Shown piece by piece: positions 1 through 11,492 of a stretch of DNA of 64,000 nucleotides. Made by a program: the position numbers and the translations under genes. The first letter of the stretch is position 1. Each line of letters begins with the position of its first letter. This DNA comes from Pseudomonas paralactis (lineage in GTDB: Bacteria; Pseudomonadota; Gammaproteobacteria; Pseudomonadales; Pseudomonadaceae), in NCBI RefSeq assembly GCF_001439735.1, contig NZ_JYLN01000004.1, positions 588,816 through 652,815 on the forward strand. The letters are read 5' to 3'. The notes under the pieces were generated by a model. It saw nothing but the letters and a program-made list of their open reading frames with translations, had not been told where the DNA came from and did not search any database.

Positions 1-148
1 CGTTCGACCATTCGCCGCGTTGCAGGCGCTGCCAGATCTCAAGAATTTGACGTGCCTGATGAATTACCCGCTGGGCAAAATGCTGCTTGAGACGCTCGCG
101 GCTGGGGTCTTCTGACTCGGTCATATCCTGACTACTGTGAGGGTGCAT
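1..148 (-). CDS. gcbA: GcbA-like diguanylate cyclase, N-terminal fragment (runs off the left edge)
   Basis: Only about the first 40-50 residues are inside the window; the gene reads leftwards off the edge. The visible peptide is charged and helical (…RERLKQHFAQRVIHQ…, then ARQILEIWQRLQRGEW), like the Hpt-type start I associate with GcbA. In P. aeruginosa the genes next to speA, yciH, a Nudix gene and a DUF2333 gene end with PA4843 (GcbA), which has receiver and GGDEF domains and makes cyclic di-GMP. The assignment therefore rests on synteny plus this short peptide; no GGDEF motif can be seen. Two in-frame ATGs are possible, at 148 and 124. The ATG at 124 has an AGGA placed too close to it, so the upstream one is used here. 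Function is an inference from context. Confidence 0.55.
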   Translation of the reverse strand, partial: MHPHSSQDMTESEDPSRERLKQHFAQRVIHQARQILEIWQRLQRGEWSN

Positions 149-422
149 GCTGAGGTCGACTGATGGCTCTATGCTAGCACCTCTTTTCTGTCGCATGAGT
201 GTCATACGTCAATTAAGTCTGCGCGCCGGATATTCAGTTATTGACCAGCGGGTCGCGCAGCTTAAAAAGCGTGCATCCTTTATAGTCCAACCGCGCGTAT
301 GCGCCACTTTCGCGTAAAAGCCCCGCACCGATGGGCACGATGGGGTAGGGTTGTGGTCGGAGTGTCTGAACGCACCCGGACAATTGACGTGCATGAACTC
401 AAGTGATTGAAAGGATATCGCC
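149..422. promoter_or_regulatory. Divergent intergenic region between gcbA-like gene and DUF2333 gene
   Basis: About 275 bp with no convincing gene. It must hold the promoters of both flanking genes. A TATAGT hexamer at 281-286 could be a -10 element for the rightward gene, but no good -35 precedes it at the right distance. A Shine-Dalgarno-like AAAGGA at about 409-414 precedes the DUF2333 start codon. Nothing else is recognisable. Confidence 0.3.
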
Positions 423-1490
423 ATGCTGGACTGGAAAAACCGTGAAGGCAGTGCCAAAGGCCCCGCCCCTGAGCCCAAGTCGGCCAACCGCAGCTATTTT
501 CGCAACTTGCTGATGAGCCGGGCTTTGCTCAGCATTATCGGCCTGTACCTGCTGGTCACCGGTGGCCTGGGTTGGTACTGGAGCCAGGAGCCGGCGCTGT
601 TTCCGGTCCAGCAGAACGCCCAGCTTGCCGCCGAAAAGGAAGGCAAGCAGATGGTTGTGGGTTACACCACCGTCGAAACCCTCAAGACCGTGGTCGGCAC
701 CTTGCTGAACAAGCCGGGCGGCTACATCTCCAACGATCGTTTCCCGCCGGGCTTGTGGATGGACAACATGCCGAGCTGGGAATACGGCGTGCTGGTGCAG
801 GTGCGTGACCTGACCCGCGCCTTGCGCAAAGACTTCGCCCGCTCCCAGTCGCAGTCGGCTGAAGATGCGGATTTGGCCAAGGCCGAGCCGCGCTTCAACT
901 TCGATAACAAGAGCTGGGTGCTGCCTTCGAGCGAATCGGAATACCAGGAAGGCATCAACTCCCTGAGCCGCTACGAAGCGCGCCTGTCTGACCCGAACCA
1001 GCGCGGCGCACTGTTTTATGCGCGTGCCGACAACCTGAACAACTGGCTGGGCGATGTGGCGACCCGTTTGGGCTCGCTGTCCCAGCGCCTGTCGGCCAGC
1101 GTGGGTCGCGTCAAGTTGAACACTGCGCTGAAAACCGAGGCGCTGGCGCCGGGCGAAGTGCCGCAGGTCGATGAAGAAGTGGTGGAAACCCCATGGATGC
1201 AGATCGACAACGTGTTCTACGAAGCCCGCGGCCAGGCATGGGCGCTGTCCCATCTACTGCGCGCGATTGAAGTCGACTTTGCCGATGTGCTGGCCAAGAA
1301 AAACGCCACCGTCAGCGTGCGCCAGATCATTCGTGAACTGGAGGCCTCGCAGGAACCGGTATGGAGTCCTATGATTCTTAACGGCAGTGGCTTCGGTGTA
1401 CTGGCGAACCATTCGCTGGTGATGGCCAACTATATTTCCCGGGCAAACGCTGCAGTGATCGACTTGCGTCAGCTCCTCAACCAGGGTTGA
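423..1490 (+). CDS. DUF2333 family inner-membrane protein
   Basis: 355 residues. A polar N-terminus of about 30 residues is followed by one hydrophobic segment (around residues 34-54, ALLSIIGLYLLVTGGLGWYW). The rest is a soluble, probably periplasmic, domain rich in charged helices. This is the architecture of the DUF2333 family, common in Pseudomonas and of unknown function; length matches the family. The ATG at 423 has AAAGGA about 9 bases upstream. The next gene begins inside its stop codon (TGATG at 1488-1492), so the two are probably translationally coupled. In P. aeruginosa the homologous gene lies in the same order beside a Nudix gene, yciH and speA. I know no demonstrated biochemical role. 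Confidence 0.85.
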   Translation: MLDWKNREGSAKGPAPEPKSANRSYFRNLLMSRALLSIIGLYLLVTGGLGWYWSQEPALFPVQQNAQLAAEKEGKQMVVGYTTVETLKTVVGTLLNKPGGYISNDRFPPGLWMDNMPSWEYGVLVQVRDLTRALRKDFARSQSQSAEDADLAKAEPRFNFDNKSWVLPSSESEYQEGINSLSRYEARLSDPNQRGALFYARADNLNNWLGDVATRLGSLSQRLSASVGRVKLNTALKTEALAPGEVPQVDEEVVETPWMQIDNVFYEARGQAWALSHLLRAIEVDFADVLAKKNATVSVRQIIRELEASQEPVWSPMILNGSGFGVLANHSLVMANYISRANAAVIDLRQLLNQG

Positions 1491-2029
1491 TGATGGACGC
1501 TACTCAAAAGGAGGCCGCACACCGCGTGGCCTCCGATGCTGAACTGATCTGCTGGGTCGACGAGCAGGACAACCTGCTCGGTCACCTGGTCAGGTCCGAC
1601 CTGCGCCAGCGCGGCCTGATTGGCCGTTGCACCTTTATTTTCCTGTTCAACTGCAGGGGCGAGCTGTGTGTGCACCGGCGCACCTTGAGCAAGGCGCTGT
1701 ATCCGGGGTTTTGGGATACGGCGGCTGGGGGCATGGTGGCGGCGGGTGAGTCCTATGGGGTGTCGGCAGCCCGTGAGCTGGAAGAAGAGCTGGGTGTGAG
1801 CGGTGTGCCATTGACCGAGCATGACCACTTCTATTTTGAGGATGGCGACAGTCGGCTTTGGTGCAAATCCTACTCTGCTATATGGGACGGCCCCCTGCGG
1901 CTGCAGCCTGAAGAGGTCATGGAGGCACGCTTTCTGCCCATTGAAACGGTGCTTGCCGAGGCTGAGCAAAAGCCCTATTGCCCGGATGCTCAAGAGGGGC
2001 TGCGGCGCTATCTCGCCTCACGTCGCTAA
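1490..2029 (+). CDS. Nudix hydrolase (YfcD-like)
   Basis: 179 residues. A full Nudix box is visible at residues 81-103: Gly81, five residues, Glu87, seven residues, then REL-x-EELG. This is the Mg2+-binding catalytic loop-helix that cleaves nucleoside diphosphates linked to another moiety. The surrounding fold, with its N-terminal strand and the HRRTLSK-x-LYPGFWDTAAGG stretch, is typical of the YfcD/isopentenyl-diphosphate-isomerase-like branch. Substrate cannot be told from sequence. The start overlaps the stop of the preceding DUF2333 gene; ATG at 1490 or 1493 are equivalent choices, and a TTG at 1487 is less likely. No terminator is obvious before the REP pair downstream. Confidence 0.88.
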   Translation: MMDATQKEAAHRVASDAELICWVDEQDNLLGHLVRSDLRQRGLIGRCTFIFLFNCRGELCVHRRTLSKALYPGFWDTAAGGMVAAGESYGVSAARELEEELGVSGVPLTEHDHFYFEDGDSRLWCKSYSAIWDGPLRLQPEEVMEARFLPIETVLAEAEQKPYCPDAQEGLRRYLASRR

Positions 2030-2122
2030 AGTTGTATAAATTGGCGCCATTTGGCTCTTAGCAACTTGGCTTTTTGCCGTTACACTGCGCGCCTTTTCAC
2101 CCGAACCGCTATTGTTTCACCC

Positions 2123-2221
2123 TGTAGGAGCGAGCTTGCTCGCGAAAAGCGCCAATACACCGCGTGCTGCCTGAATGCCCGCGTTATCGTTGACGACCTT
2201 CGCGAGCAAGCTCGCTCCTAC
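2123..2221. repeat. REP doublet (REPIN), TGTAGGAGCGAG family
   Basis: Two inverted REP arms, GTAGGAGCGAGCTTGCTCGC on the left and its complement on the right, enclose about 50 bp of variable sequence. The same doublet recurs at 11.4, 14.2, 16.7, 23.9, 32.5, 40.5, 47.8, 50.0 and 55.9 kb in this window. It lies between the Nudix gene and yciH. Confidence 0.9.
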
Positions 2222-2335
2222 GGTGGTAATGACCTTGACGGTTCGGTAGCGCTGCCCCTGCCTGAGTGGGGCTTCGCGGTCGGTCACCGCCCTTTGCGGC
2301 GCCGATCAGTCTTCATCCTCCCAAGAGGATTGCCG

Positions 2336-2707
2336 GTGGCCAAAAAAGCCGCATCCTTCGCCGCCCTTGGTGGCCTGGTATTTTCCACCGATGCAGGTCG
2401 ACACTGCCCGGACTGTCGTCAGCCCGTGGATTCGTGTACCTGCAAACAGACCCTGATTCCCGAAGGCGATGGCATTGCCCGCGTACGCCGCGAGAGCAAA
2501 GGCCGTGGCGGCAAGACGGTGACTACCATCACCGGCGTGCCTCTGGCCGAAGACGCCCTCAAGGAGCTGGCCACCACGCTGAAAAAGCGCTGCGGCACCG
2601 GTGGTGCATTGAAAGACGGGGTCATCGAGATTCAGGGCGATCACGTCGAACTGCTGTTGGCCGAGCTGATCAAGCTCGGTTACAAGGCCAAGAAGTCCGG
2701 CGGCTGA
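2336..2707 (+). CDS. yciH: SUI1/YciH family translation initiation factor-like protein
   Basis: 123 residues with a GTG start at 2336, chosen because AAGAGG (2323-2328) sits 7 bases upstream. The open frame continues upstream but would then translate the REP doublet. The N-terminus has a zinc-knuckle-like CPDCRQP…CTC pattern (around residues 23-33). The C-terminal half is the SUI1 fold: KGRGGKTVTTITGV, then KKRCGTGGALKDGVIEIQGDH. This is the bacterial homologue of eIF1 (E. coli YciH), which associates with the small ribosomal subunit and can influence start-site fidelity; its physiological role is poorly defined. It lies directly upstream of speA, as in P. aeruginosa (PA4840-PA4839). Confidence 0.9.
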   Translation: MAKKAASFAALGGLVFSTDAGRHCPDCRQPVDSCTCKQTLIPEGDGIARVRRESKGRGGKTVTTITGVPLAEDALKELATTLKKRCGTGGALKDGVIEIQGDHVELLLAELIKLGYKAKKSGG

Positions 2708-2849
2708 AAGCCTCTTCCCAACCTGTGGCTAAACTCTGTCCTGCGAGTGGGGTCTGACCTTCTTACAGGCAAATCGTCATTTTCATTCTTTAGACTGCGC
2801 CAGCCTCCGTTTGAGGTGGCGCCTTCGCCTTCATTTATAGGGGACTTCG

Positions 2850-4763
<1,914 letters not shown>

Positions 4764-4768
4764 TATAG

Positions 4769-4796
4769 GTGGGAGGGGGCTTGCTCCCTCCCACAT
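4769..4796. terminator. Single REP hairpin between convergent speA and MATE genes, possible terminator
   Basis: GTGGGAGGG and CCCTCCCAC arms around a short GCTTGC-type loop, directly after the speA stop and before the end of the convergent MATE gene. It matches the GTGGGAGGGGGCTTGC REP family also seen as the outer arms of the large repeat at 51.6 kb. It is followed by ATTTGG only, so intrinsic termination would be weak. Confidence 0.6.
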
Positions 4797-4812
4797 TTGG
4801 TTCTGTATTCCT

Positions 4813-6156
4813 TCAGTTTGCTTCCAGCCACAGCCCTTGCCGATTCAAGCGCCAGGCTATCGCCCACAAAGTCAGGCTGCGCACCGCCATAAACAGCAGG
4901 AAGGTTATCCACAGCCCGTGGTTACCCAACCCCTGCAACGCCCAGGCAACCGGCAGCACCAGCAGCACCGTCAACAACATCCCATTGCGCATTTCCCGCG
5001 CCCGCGTTGCACCGATAAACAGCCCATCAAGCAAATAACTCCACACCGCAATCAACGGCAATACCGCCAGGTAGGGCAGGTAGATATCGGCGGTTTCGCG
5101 CACGCTGGGGATATCGGTTTGCATGGCGATAAACAGATGGCCGCCAAAGGTGAACAGCAGGGCGAAACCAATGCTGGCGATTAACGACCAACCACAGGCC
5201 ACCACCAGCGAGCGGCGCAACGCCTGGCGGTCATGGGCACCAATGGCGTGGCCGCATAGCGCTTCGACCGCATGAGCCAAGCCATCCAAGGCATGAGCCG
5301 TCAGTAACAGGCCGTTAAGCAGCAGCGCATTGGCCGCCACGGTGGCATCGCCCAGACGAGCACCTTGCACCGTGATCATGAAAAATACCGACTGCAAGGC
5401 GAGGCTGCGAATAAAGATGTCGCGGTTCACCGCCAGCAATGGGCGCCAGCTTTGCCACAGTTTCAAGGCGGCCCAGGCGATATGCCCCGGATAGGCGCGC
5501 AGGGCTTTTTGCGTGAGCGCCAGGCCGAGCAGGGCGCCGGTCCATTCCGCGATCACCGAGGCACGGGCGGAGCCGACCACGCCCCAGTCCAGCCCGAGGA
5601 CGAACCATAGGTTGAGCGCGATGTTGACCAGGTTGGTGGTCAGCAAAATCGCCAATGGCGCTCGTGCATTCTGCGTGCCGAGGAACCAGCCGACCAGCGC
5701 ATAGCTGGCGAGGGCGGCGGGCAGGCCGAACAGGCGGGTGTGGAAAAACTCGCGGGTCAGTTGGTTCAATTCAGGGGAGGGCTGCATCCATTCCAAAGCC
5801 AGGTGGCTCAGGGGAATACCGACCGTGCCCAGCAACATCGCCAACCCCAGCGCCAACAGCAAGCCTTGCAACAGGATCTGCCGCAGCGCCGCACCATCGT
5901 TGCGCCCGGCGGCCTGGGCGGCGAACCCGGTGGAGCCCATGCGCAGGAAACCCATGGCCCACGCCAGGAAGGTATACAGGCTGGCGCCGACTGCCACGGC
6001 GCCCAGTTGGTGGGCGTGGGGCAGGTGGCCGATGACCATGCTGTCCACCAGGGCCACCAAGGGCACCGAGATATTCGACAGGATCATCGGCGCGGCCAGG
6101 GCCCAGACGCGGCGATGGGTAGGGCGGTGGCGCCAGTCGGCGAGCAGGGCGGTCAT
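4813..6156 (-). CDS. MATE family efflux transporter (DinF-like)
   Basis: 447 residues from the ATG at 6156, which has AAGGAG 6 bases upstream; an earlier in-frame start at 6213 lacks this. The protein is almost entirely hydrophobic with about 12 predicted membrane segments and begins with the MATE signature region HRRVWALAAPMILSNISVPL. The LVDSMVIGHLP stretch a little later is typical of the DinF branch, which exports drugs or other organic compounds by H+ or Na+ antiport. Substrate unknown. It converges on speA; the upstream side faces the yfhM promoter region across a REP doublet. No regulator gene is adjacent. Confidence 0.9.
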   Translation of the reverse strand: MTALLADWRHRPTHRRVWALAAPMILSNISVPLVALVDSMVIGHLPHAHQLGAVAVGASLYTFLAWAMGFLRMGSTGFAAQAAGRNDGAALRQILLQGLLLALGLAMLLGTVGIPLSHLALEWMQPSPELNQLTREFFHTRLFGLPAALASYALVGWFLGTQNARAPLAILLTTNLVNIALNLWFVLGLDWGVVGSARASVIAEWTGALLGLALTQKALRAYPGHIAWAALKLWQSWRPLLAVNRDIFIRSLALQSVFFMITVQGARLGDATVAANALLLNGLLLTAHALDGLAHAVEALCGHAIGAHDRQALRRSLVVACGWSLIASIGFALLFTFGGHLFIAMQTDIPSVRETADIYLPYLAVLPLIAVWSYLLDGLFIGATRAREMRNGMLLTVLLVLPVAWALQGLGNHGLWITFLLFMAVRSLTLWAIAWRLNRQGLWLEAN

Positions 6157-6213
6157 GAAGGCTCCTTGGTGGAGCGGCATTGTAACCGTCAGCCCGCCAC
6201 ACTGCAGAACCAA

Positions 6214-6303
6214 TGTGGGAGCTGGCTTGCCTGCGATAGCAGTGGGTCAGCCAGTGAAGATATCGGCTGAAAGACCGCTATCGCAGGCAAGCCAGCTCCC
6301 ACA
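6214..6303. repeat. REP doublet, GTGGGAGCTGGCTTGCCTGC family
   Basis: Inverted arms GTGGGAGCTGGCTTGCCTGC and complement with the extended core GATAGC/GCTATC. This is a different family from most doublets here; the only other example in the window is at 41606-41692. It lies in the divergent region between the MATE gene and yfhM, which otherwise holds only their promoters. Confidence 0.88.
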
Positions 6304-6455
6304 GTTTGATCTCCAGTGGCTGTGGGATTTGGCTTGGCTTCATGCCCACCTAGAACCAACCGCCCCTCCGTCGGTCAATGTGACCAGCGCCGCAGCGGCT
6401 TGGTCGGCACTGATATATAGTTCACCCCTCGGTTCCCTCTGACTACGAGTGCCCC

Positions 6456-9400
6456 ATGCTTAACAAAGGACTGTTCCTGGCCTGCGCGCTGGCCCTGCTG
6501 AGCGCTTGCGATTCTTCTGATAAACCCGCAGCACCGCCTGCGCCCACTGTGGCGGTAGCGCCGAAGCCGGTGAAAGCCGCGGTGGATGTGGCAGCGCTCA
6601 AACAGCGCTATGCCGGGCGTGAGTTAAGCGTGGTGGACGTGTCCGAGGTGCAGTTGGACGGGGCCAGCACCCTGTCGGTGAGCTTTTCCATTCCCCTGGA
6701 TCCGGACCAGAAGTTCGCCGATAAACTGCACTTGGTGGACAGCAAGTCCGGCAAGGTCGATGGCGCCTGGGAGCTGTCCGATAACCTGATGGAGTTGCGC
6801 CTGCGTCACCTGGAGCCGCAGCGCAAGCTGGTGCTGACGGTGGATGCCGGGGTAAAGGCGGTCAACGACAACAAGCTCGCCGCCGAATACACCGCCCGCC
6901 TGGAAACCCGTGATCTGCAAGCTACCGTCGGCTTTGCCAGCCGCGGCACGTTGCTGCCGACACGTCTGGCCGAGGGCTTGCCGGTAATCGCGCTGAACGT
7001 CGACAAAATCGACGTCGAGTTCTTCCGTATCAAACCCGAATCCCTGCCGTCGTTCCTGGCGCAGTGGGGGCGCAATACCAGCCTGCAAAGCTATGAGTCC
7101 CGTGAACTACTGCCGATGGCCGAACTGGTCTATGGCGGGCGTTTCGACCTGAACCCGGCGCGCAACACTCGCGAAACCCTGCTGCTGCCGATTGCCGGTC
7201 TCAAGCAATTGCAGCAGCCGGGGGTGTACCTGGCGGTGATGCGTGCTTCGGGCACCTACAACTATTCGCAACCGGCTACGCTGTTCACCTTGAGTGATAT
7301 CGGCCTGTCGGTGCACCGCTATGCCAATCGCCTGGACGTGTTTACCCAGGCGTTGGAAGGCGGCAAGGCACTGAACGGCGTCGAACTGGAAATCCTTGAT
7401 GCCGAAGGCCGCGTACTCGGTCAGGGCAAGACTGAAGACGGCGGTCACGCCGAGCTGCCTCTGCCGAAAAAAGCCCAGGTGTTGCTGGCAAAGCTTGGCG
7501 AACAAACCAGCCTGCTGCGCCTGGACAGCGCCGCGCTGGATTTGGCCGAGTTCGATATCGGCGGGCAGCCGTCCCACCCGCTGCAGTTTTTTGTATTCGG
7601 CCCGCGTGATCTGTACCGCCCCGGCGAAACCGTGTTGCTCAATGCATTATTGCGCGACAAGGATGGCAACGCGGTCAAGCCGCAGCCGGTGAGCGTCGAG
7701 GTGCGCCGTCCGGATGAACAGGTGAGCCGCAAATTCGTGTGGGACGCGGATGCCTCCGGCCTGTACCAATATGCCTTGCAACTGGCCGGCGAAGCACCGA
7801 CCGGGCGCTGGCAATTGGTGTTTGACCTGGGGGACGGCAAGCCGCAGCTGTATGAGTTTCTTGTTGAAGATTTCCTGCCCGAACGCCTGGCGCTGGAACT
7901 CAAGGGCAGTGACACCGCGCTGAGCCCGGCGGACAACCCGGTTATTCAGGTCAACGGGCGCTATCTGTACGGCGCACCGGCATCCGGCAATCGGGTCAGT
8001 GGCCAGGTCTATGTGCGCCCGCTGCGTGAAGCGGTCAAATCCTTGCCGGGTTACCAGTTCGGTTCCGTTACCGAAGAAGAGCTGAGCCAGGATTTTGAAC
8101 TGGACGAAAGCGTACTCGACGCCAACGGCGAGCAAGCGTTGACCCTGGAAAGCAAGTGGGCCGAGGCCAAATCCCCACTGCAACTGATTGTGCAAGCCAG
8201 CCTGCAAGAGTCCGGCGGGCGGCCCATCACCCGACGCCTGGTGCAGCCGATCTGGCCGGCCGAGCAATTGCCGGGGTTGCGCGGGCTGTTTGATGGCAAG
8301 GAAACCAACGGCGATGGCCCGGTGGAGTTCGAAGTGCTGGTGGCCAACCAGGACGGGCAGAAGCTTGCCGCGCAGGACCTGAAGGTGCGCCTGGTGCGCG
8401 AGCGCCGTGACTACTACTGGAACTACTCGGAGAACGATGGCTGGAGCTATCACTTCAACGAGAAATTCCTCAACCTCGATGAGCAGACCCTGAACATCAA
8501 GGCCGGCGACACCGCCAAGGTCAGCTTCCAGGTGGAGTGGGGCCCGTACCGTGTCGAGGTTGAAGACCCGCAGACCGGGCTGATCAGCAGCGTGCGCTTC
8601 TGGGCCGGTTACCAGGCCCAGGACAACACCGAAGGCGGCGCCGTGCGGCCCGACCAGGTCAAGCTGGCGCTGGATAAACCGGCCTATGGCGATGGCGACA
8701 CCGCCAACGTCACCGTTACGCCGCCCGCTGCCGGTAAAGGCTACCTGTTGGTGGAGTCTGCCGAAGGCCCGCTGTGGTGGCAGGAAATCGACGTGCCGGC
8801 CGAAGGCAAAAGCTTTGCGGTGAAGCTCGACCCGAAATGGTCGCGCCATGATCTGTATGTGAGCGCCCTGGTGATTCGCCCCGGCGAGCGCAAAGCCAAT
8901 ATCACCCCCAAGCGCGCCGTGGGCCTGTTGCACCTGCCGCTGGATCGCACCCAGCGCAAACTCGGCCTGACCCTCACCGCGCCGGAAAAAATGCGCCCCA
9001 AGCAACCACTCACGGTAAAGATCGCCGCGAAGAACGCCGATGGCAGCGTGCCCAAGCAGGTGCATGTGCTGTTGGCGGCGGTGGACGTGGGCATCCTCAA
9101 TATTACCGAATACCCAACGCCCGATCCGTACTCCAGCCTGTTCGGCCGCAAAGCCTATGGCGTCGACCAGTTCGACATCTACGGCCAGTTGATCGAGGCG
9201 GGCCAGGGGCGCCTGGCCAGTCTGGCATTTGGTGGTGACGCGGCATTGGCCAAAGGCGGCAAACGCCCGGACACCAGCGTGACCATCGTGGCTCTGCAAA
9301 GCGCGCCGGTGGCCTTGAACGACAAAGGCGAGGGCGAAGTCAGCGTCAATATCCCCGACTTCAATGGCGAACTGCGCCTGATGGCCCAGGCCTGGAGCGA

Positions 9401-11351
9401 TGATCGCTACGGCATGGCCGAGGGCAAGACCGTTATCGCTGCACCGCTGATTGCCGAGCTGTCGGCGCCGCGCTTCCTGGCCGGAGGCGACCAGACCACT
9501 CTGGCTTTGGACCTCTCCAACCTGTCGGGCAAGGCGCAGAAACTCGATGTGCAATTAGCGACGCAAGGGCCGTTGGAACTGGTCAACAGCGACGCGCAAT
9601 CGCTTGAACTCAAGCAAGGCCAGCGCACCACCCTGCGCATTCCGGTAAAAGCCTGGGGCGGTTTCGGTCAGGGCAAGGTCAAGGTTACGGTCAATGGCCT
9701 GGACCTGCCGGGGGAAAACCTGCCGCCGTTCAGCCGTGAATGGACCCTGGGCGTGCGCCCCGCGTATCCGGCTTTGCTCAAGCATTACCGTGCCGTGATC
9801 AAGGATCAGCCGTGGAGCTTGCCGGCGGGTGCGCTGGATCAGTTCGATGCCTCGGGGCGTGAGGCGCTGTTGAGCCTGTCGAGCCGGCCGCCGTTGAACC
9901 TTGGCGCGCAGATCAGTGCGCTCAAGGCCTACCCCTATGGCTGCCTGGAACAAACCGCCAGCGGCTTGTATCCGTCGCTGTATGCCGACGATGCGCTGCT
10001 CAAGCGCCTTAGCATTGAGGGCGAGCCGGATGCCGAGCGCAAACGCAAGATCGAGTTGGGCATCGAACGCCTGCTGGGGATGCAGCGCTACAACGGCAGC
10101 TTTGGCCTGTGGGGCGCTGACGGCGAGGAAGAGTATTGGCTGACTGCGTATGTCACCGACTTCCTGCTGCGTGCCCGCGACCAGGGTTTTGCCGTACCAC
10201 CTGAAGCCTTGAAGAAGGCCAGCGAGCGGCTGCTGCGGTATGTGCAGGAACGCAACCTGATTGAAGTCGACTACAGCGACAACGCCGAGCACACGCGTTT
10301 CGCCGTACAGGCCTACGCCGGTATGGTGCTGGCCCGCAGTCAACAGGCGCCGTTGGGTGCCTTGCGCAGCCTGTTTGAACGGCGCAGCGATGCGCGCTCC
10401 GGGTTGCCGTTGGTGCAGTTGGCCATCGCCCTGCAAAAAATGGGCGACCAGCCGCGTGCCGATCAAGCCTTGCTCGCCGGTTTGGCGGCGCAGCGCAGTG
10501 CCAAGGAGTGGCTGGCCGACTACGGCAGCCCGTTGCGCGATCAGGCGATGATTCTGGCGTTGCTGGAGGAAAGTGATCTGGCCAAGGGCACGCGTGAAGA
10601 GCGCCTGTTTACCTTGTCGGACCAGTTGGCGGCCAGCCCCTATCTGTCGACCCAGGAGCGCAACTCACTGTTCCTGGCCGGGCGGCTGGGTTTCGCCCAG
10701 CCCGCATCGGCGTGGAAGGTGCTGTTGGACGGCAGCGACGGCGAGCATGAGCTGAACAACCAACACTCGACGCTTAACCTGGAAGGCAAGTTGCTCTCCG
10801 GCAATTTGAGCCTGACCAATCAAAGCGATGTGCCGGTCTACCAGCAACTGACCATCTCGGGTTACCCACACGTGCCGCCTGCCCCGGGTGGCGAGAACCT
10901 GAGTATTCGCCGCGAATACCTGGGCATGAATGGCCAGCCGTTGAATCTGCGCAGCCTCAACAGCGGCGACCTGGTGCTGGTGCACCTGGCCGTCAGTGCC
11001 AAGCAACGGGTGCCGGATGCCCTGGTGGTGGACTTGCTGCCCGCCGGCCTGGAACTGGAAAACCAGAACCTGGCACAAAGCGCAGCGAGCCTGGAGAACG
11101 CCAGCAGCCAGGTCAAGGAGTGGCGCGAGTCGATGCAGAACGCATCGCTCAAGCATCAGGAGTTCAGGGATGATCGCTATGTGGCGGCCATGAACCTGGA
11201 CGGCTACGGCACCACGCACTTGCTGTACCTGGCACGGGCGGTGACGCCGGGCACCTATCGGGTGCCGCCTCCGCAAGTGGAGTCGATGTATCGACCGAAC
11301 TGGCAGGCGGTGGGCGAGACGCCGGTGGATATGGTGATCAAGGGCCGCTGA
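6456..11351 (+). CDS. yfhM: Bacterial alpha-2-macroglobulin, thioester lipoprotein
   Basis: 1631 residues, full length for the family. The N-terminus is a lipoprotein signal with lipobox LLSAC, lipidated Cys18 followed by Asp19, suggesting inner-membrane anchoring with the body in the periplasm. After a set of macroglobulin-like beta domains, the thioester motif YPYGCLEQ places Cys1163 and Gln1166 where the internal thioester forms; this sits in the alpha/alpha toroid domain. Proteins of this class trap proteases that breach the outer membrane. It is paired with pbpC downstream, as in E. coli and many proteobacteria, so a defence-and-repair unit for the envelope is likely, though here a REP doublet and a small opposite-strand gene separate the two. 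Opposite-strand open frames across it are shadows. Confidence 0.96.
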   Translation: MLNKGLFLACALALLSACDSSDKPAAPPAPTVAVAPKPVKAAVDVAALKQRYAGRELSVVDVSEVQLDGASTLSVSFSIPLDPDQKFADKLHLVDSKSGKVDGAWELSDNLMELRLRHLEPQRKLVLTVDAGVKAVNDNKLAAEYTARLETRDLQATVGFASRGTLLPTRLAEGLPVIALNVDKIDVEFFRIKPESLPSFLAQWGRNTSLQSYESRELLPMAELVYGGRFDLNPARNTRETLLLPIAGLKQLQQPGVYLAVMRASGTYNYSQPATLFTLSDIGLSVHRYANRLDVFTQALEGGKALNGVELEILDAEGRVLGQGKTEDGGHAELPLPKKAQVLLAKLGEQTSLLRLDSAALDLAEFDIGGQPSHPLQFFVFGPRDLYRPGETVLLNALLRDKDGNAVKPQPVSVEVRRPDEQVSRKFVWDADASGLYQYALQLAGEAPTGRWQLVFDLGDGKPQLYEFLVEDFLPERLALELKGSDTALSPADNPVIQVNGRYLYGAPASGNRVSGQVYVRPLREAVKSLPGYQFGSVTEEELSQDFELDESVLDANGEQALTLESKWAEAKSPLQLIVQASLQESGGRPITRRLVQPIWPAEQLPGLRGLFDGKETNGDGPVEFEVLVANQDGQKLAAQDLKVRLVRERRDYYWNYSENDGWSYHFNEKFLNLDEQTLNIKAGDTAKVSFQVEWGPYRVEVEDPQTGLISSVRFWAGYQAQDNTEGGAVRPDQVKLALDKPAYGDGDTANVTVTPPAAGKGYLLVESAEGPLWWQEIDVPAEGKSFAVKLDPKWSRHDLYVSALVIRPGERKANITPKRAVGLLHLPLDRTQRKLGLTLTAPEKMRPKQPLTVKIAAKNADGSVPKQVHVLLAAVDVGILNITEYPTPDPYSSLFGRKAYGVDQFDIYGQLIEAGQGRLASLAFGGDAALAKGGKRPDTSVTIVALQSAPVALNDKGEGEVSVNIPDFNGELRLMAQAWSDDRYGMAEGKTVIAAPLIAELSAPRFLAGGDQTTLALDLSNLSGKAQKLDVQLATQGPLELVNSDAQSLELKQGQRTTLRIPVKAWGGFGQGKVKVTVNGLDLPGENLPPFSREWTLGVRPAYPALLKHYRAVIKDQPWSLPAGALDQFDASGREALLSLSSRPPLNLGAQISALKAYPYGCLEQTASGLYPSLYADDALLKRLSIEGEPDAERKRKIELGIERLLGMQRYNGSFGLWGADGEEEYWLTAYVTDFLLRARDQGFAVPPEALKKASERLLRYVQERNLIEVDYSDNAEHTRFAVQAYAGMVLARSQQAPLGALRSLFERRSDARSGLPLVQLAIALQKMGDQPRADQALLAGLAAQRSAKEWLADYGSPLRDQAMILALLEESDLAKGTREERLFTLSDQLAASPYLSTQERNSLFLAGRLGFAQPASAWKVLLDGSDGEHELNNQHSTLNLEGKLLSGNLSLTNQSDVPVYQQLTISGYPHVPPAPGGENLSIRREYLGMNGQPLNLRSLNSGDLVLVHLAVSAKQRVPDALVVDLLPAGLELENQNLAQSAASLENASSQVKEWRESMQNASLKHQEFRDDRYVAAMNLDGYGTTHLLYLARAVTPGTYRVPPPQVESMYRPNWQAVGETPVDMVIKGR

Positions 11352-11370
11352 AACGGGATGGTTGAATCTT

Positions 11371-11470
11371 TGCAGGAGCGAGCTTGCTCGCGAAAAACGT
11401 CAACGAGAACGCGTGTTTCCTGAATCAACGCGGCGCCTTTGAGTTCTTCGCGAGCAAGCTCGCTCCTACA
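11371..11470. repeat. REP doublet, GTAGGAGCGAG family
   Basis: Left arm begins TGCAGGAGCGAG rather than TGTAGGAGCGAG; right arm ends CTCGCTCCTACA. It follows the yfhM stop by about 20 bp, between the convergent yfhM and the small membrane protein gene, where it may act as a bidirectional transcription barrier. Confidence 0.9.
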
Positions 11471-11492
11471 GGGGAATTGAGTGGTTGCACCG

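Noticed and set aside
7647..9554. 635-residue open frame antisense to yfhM
   Set aside because: Composition is His/Gln/Gly-rich shadow sequence with no domain; the sense gene is complete.
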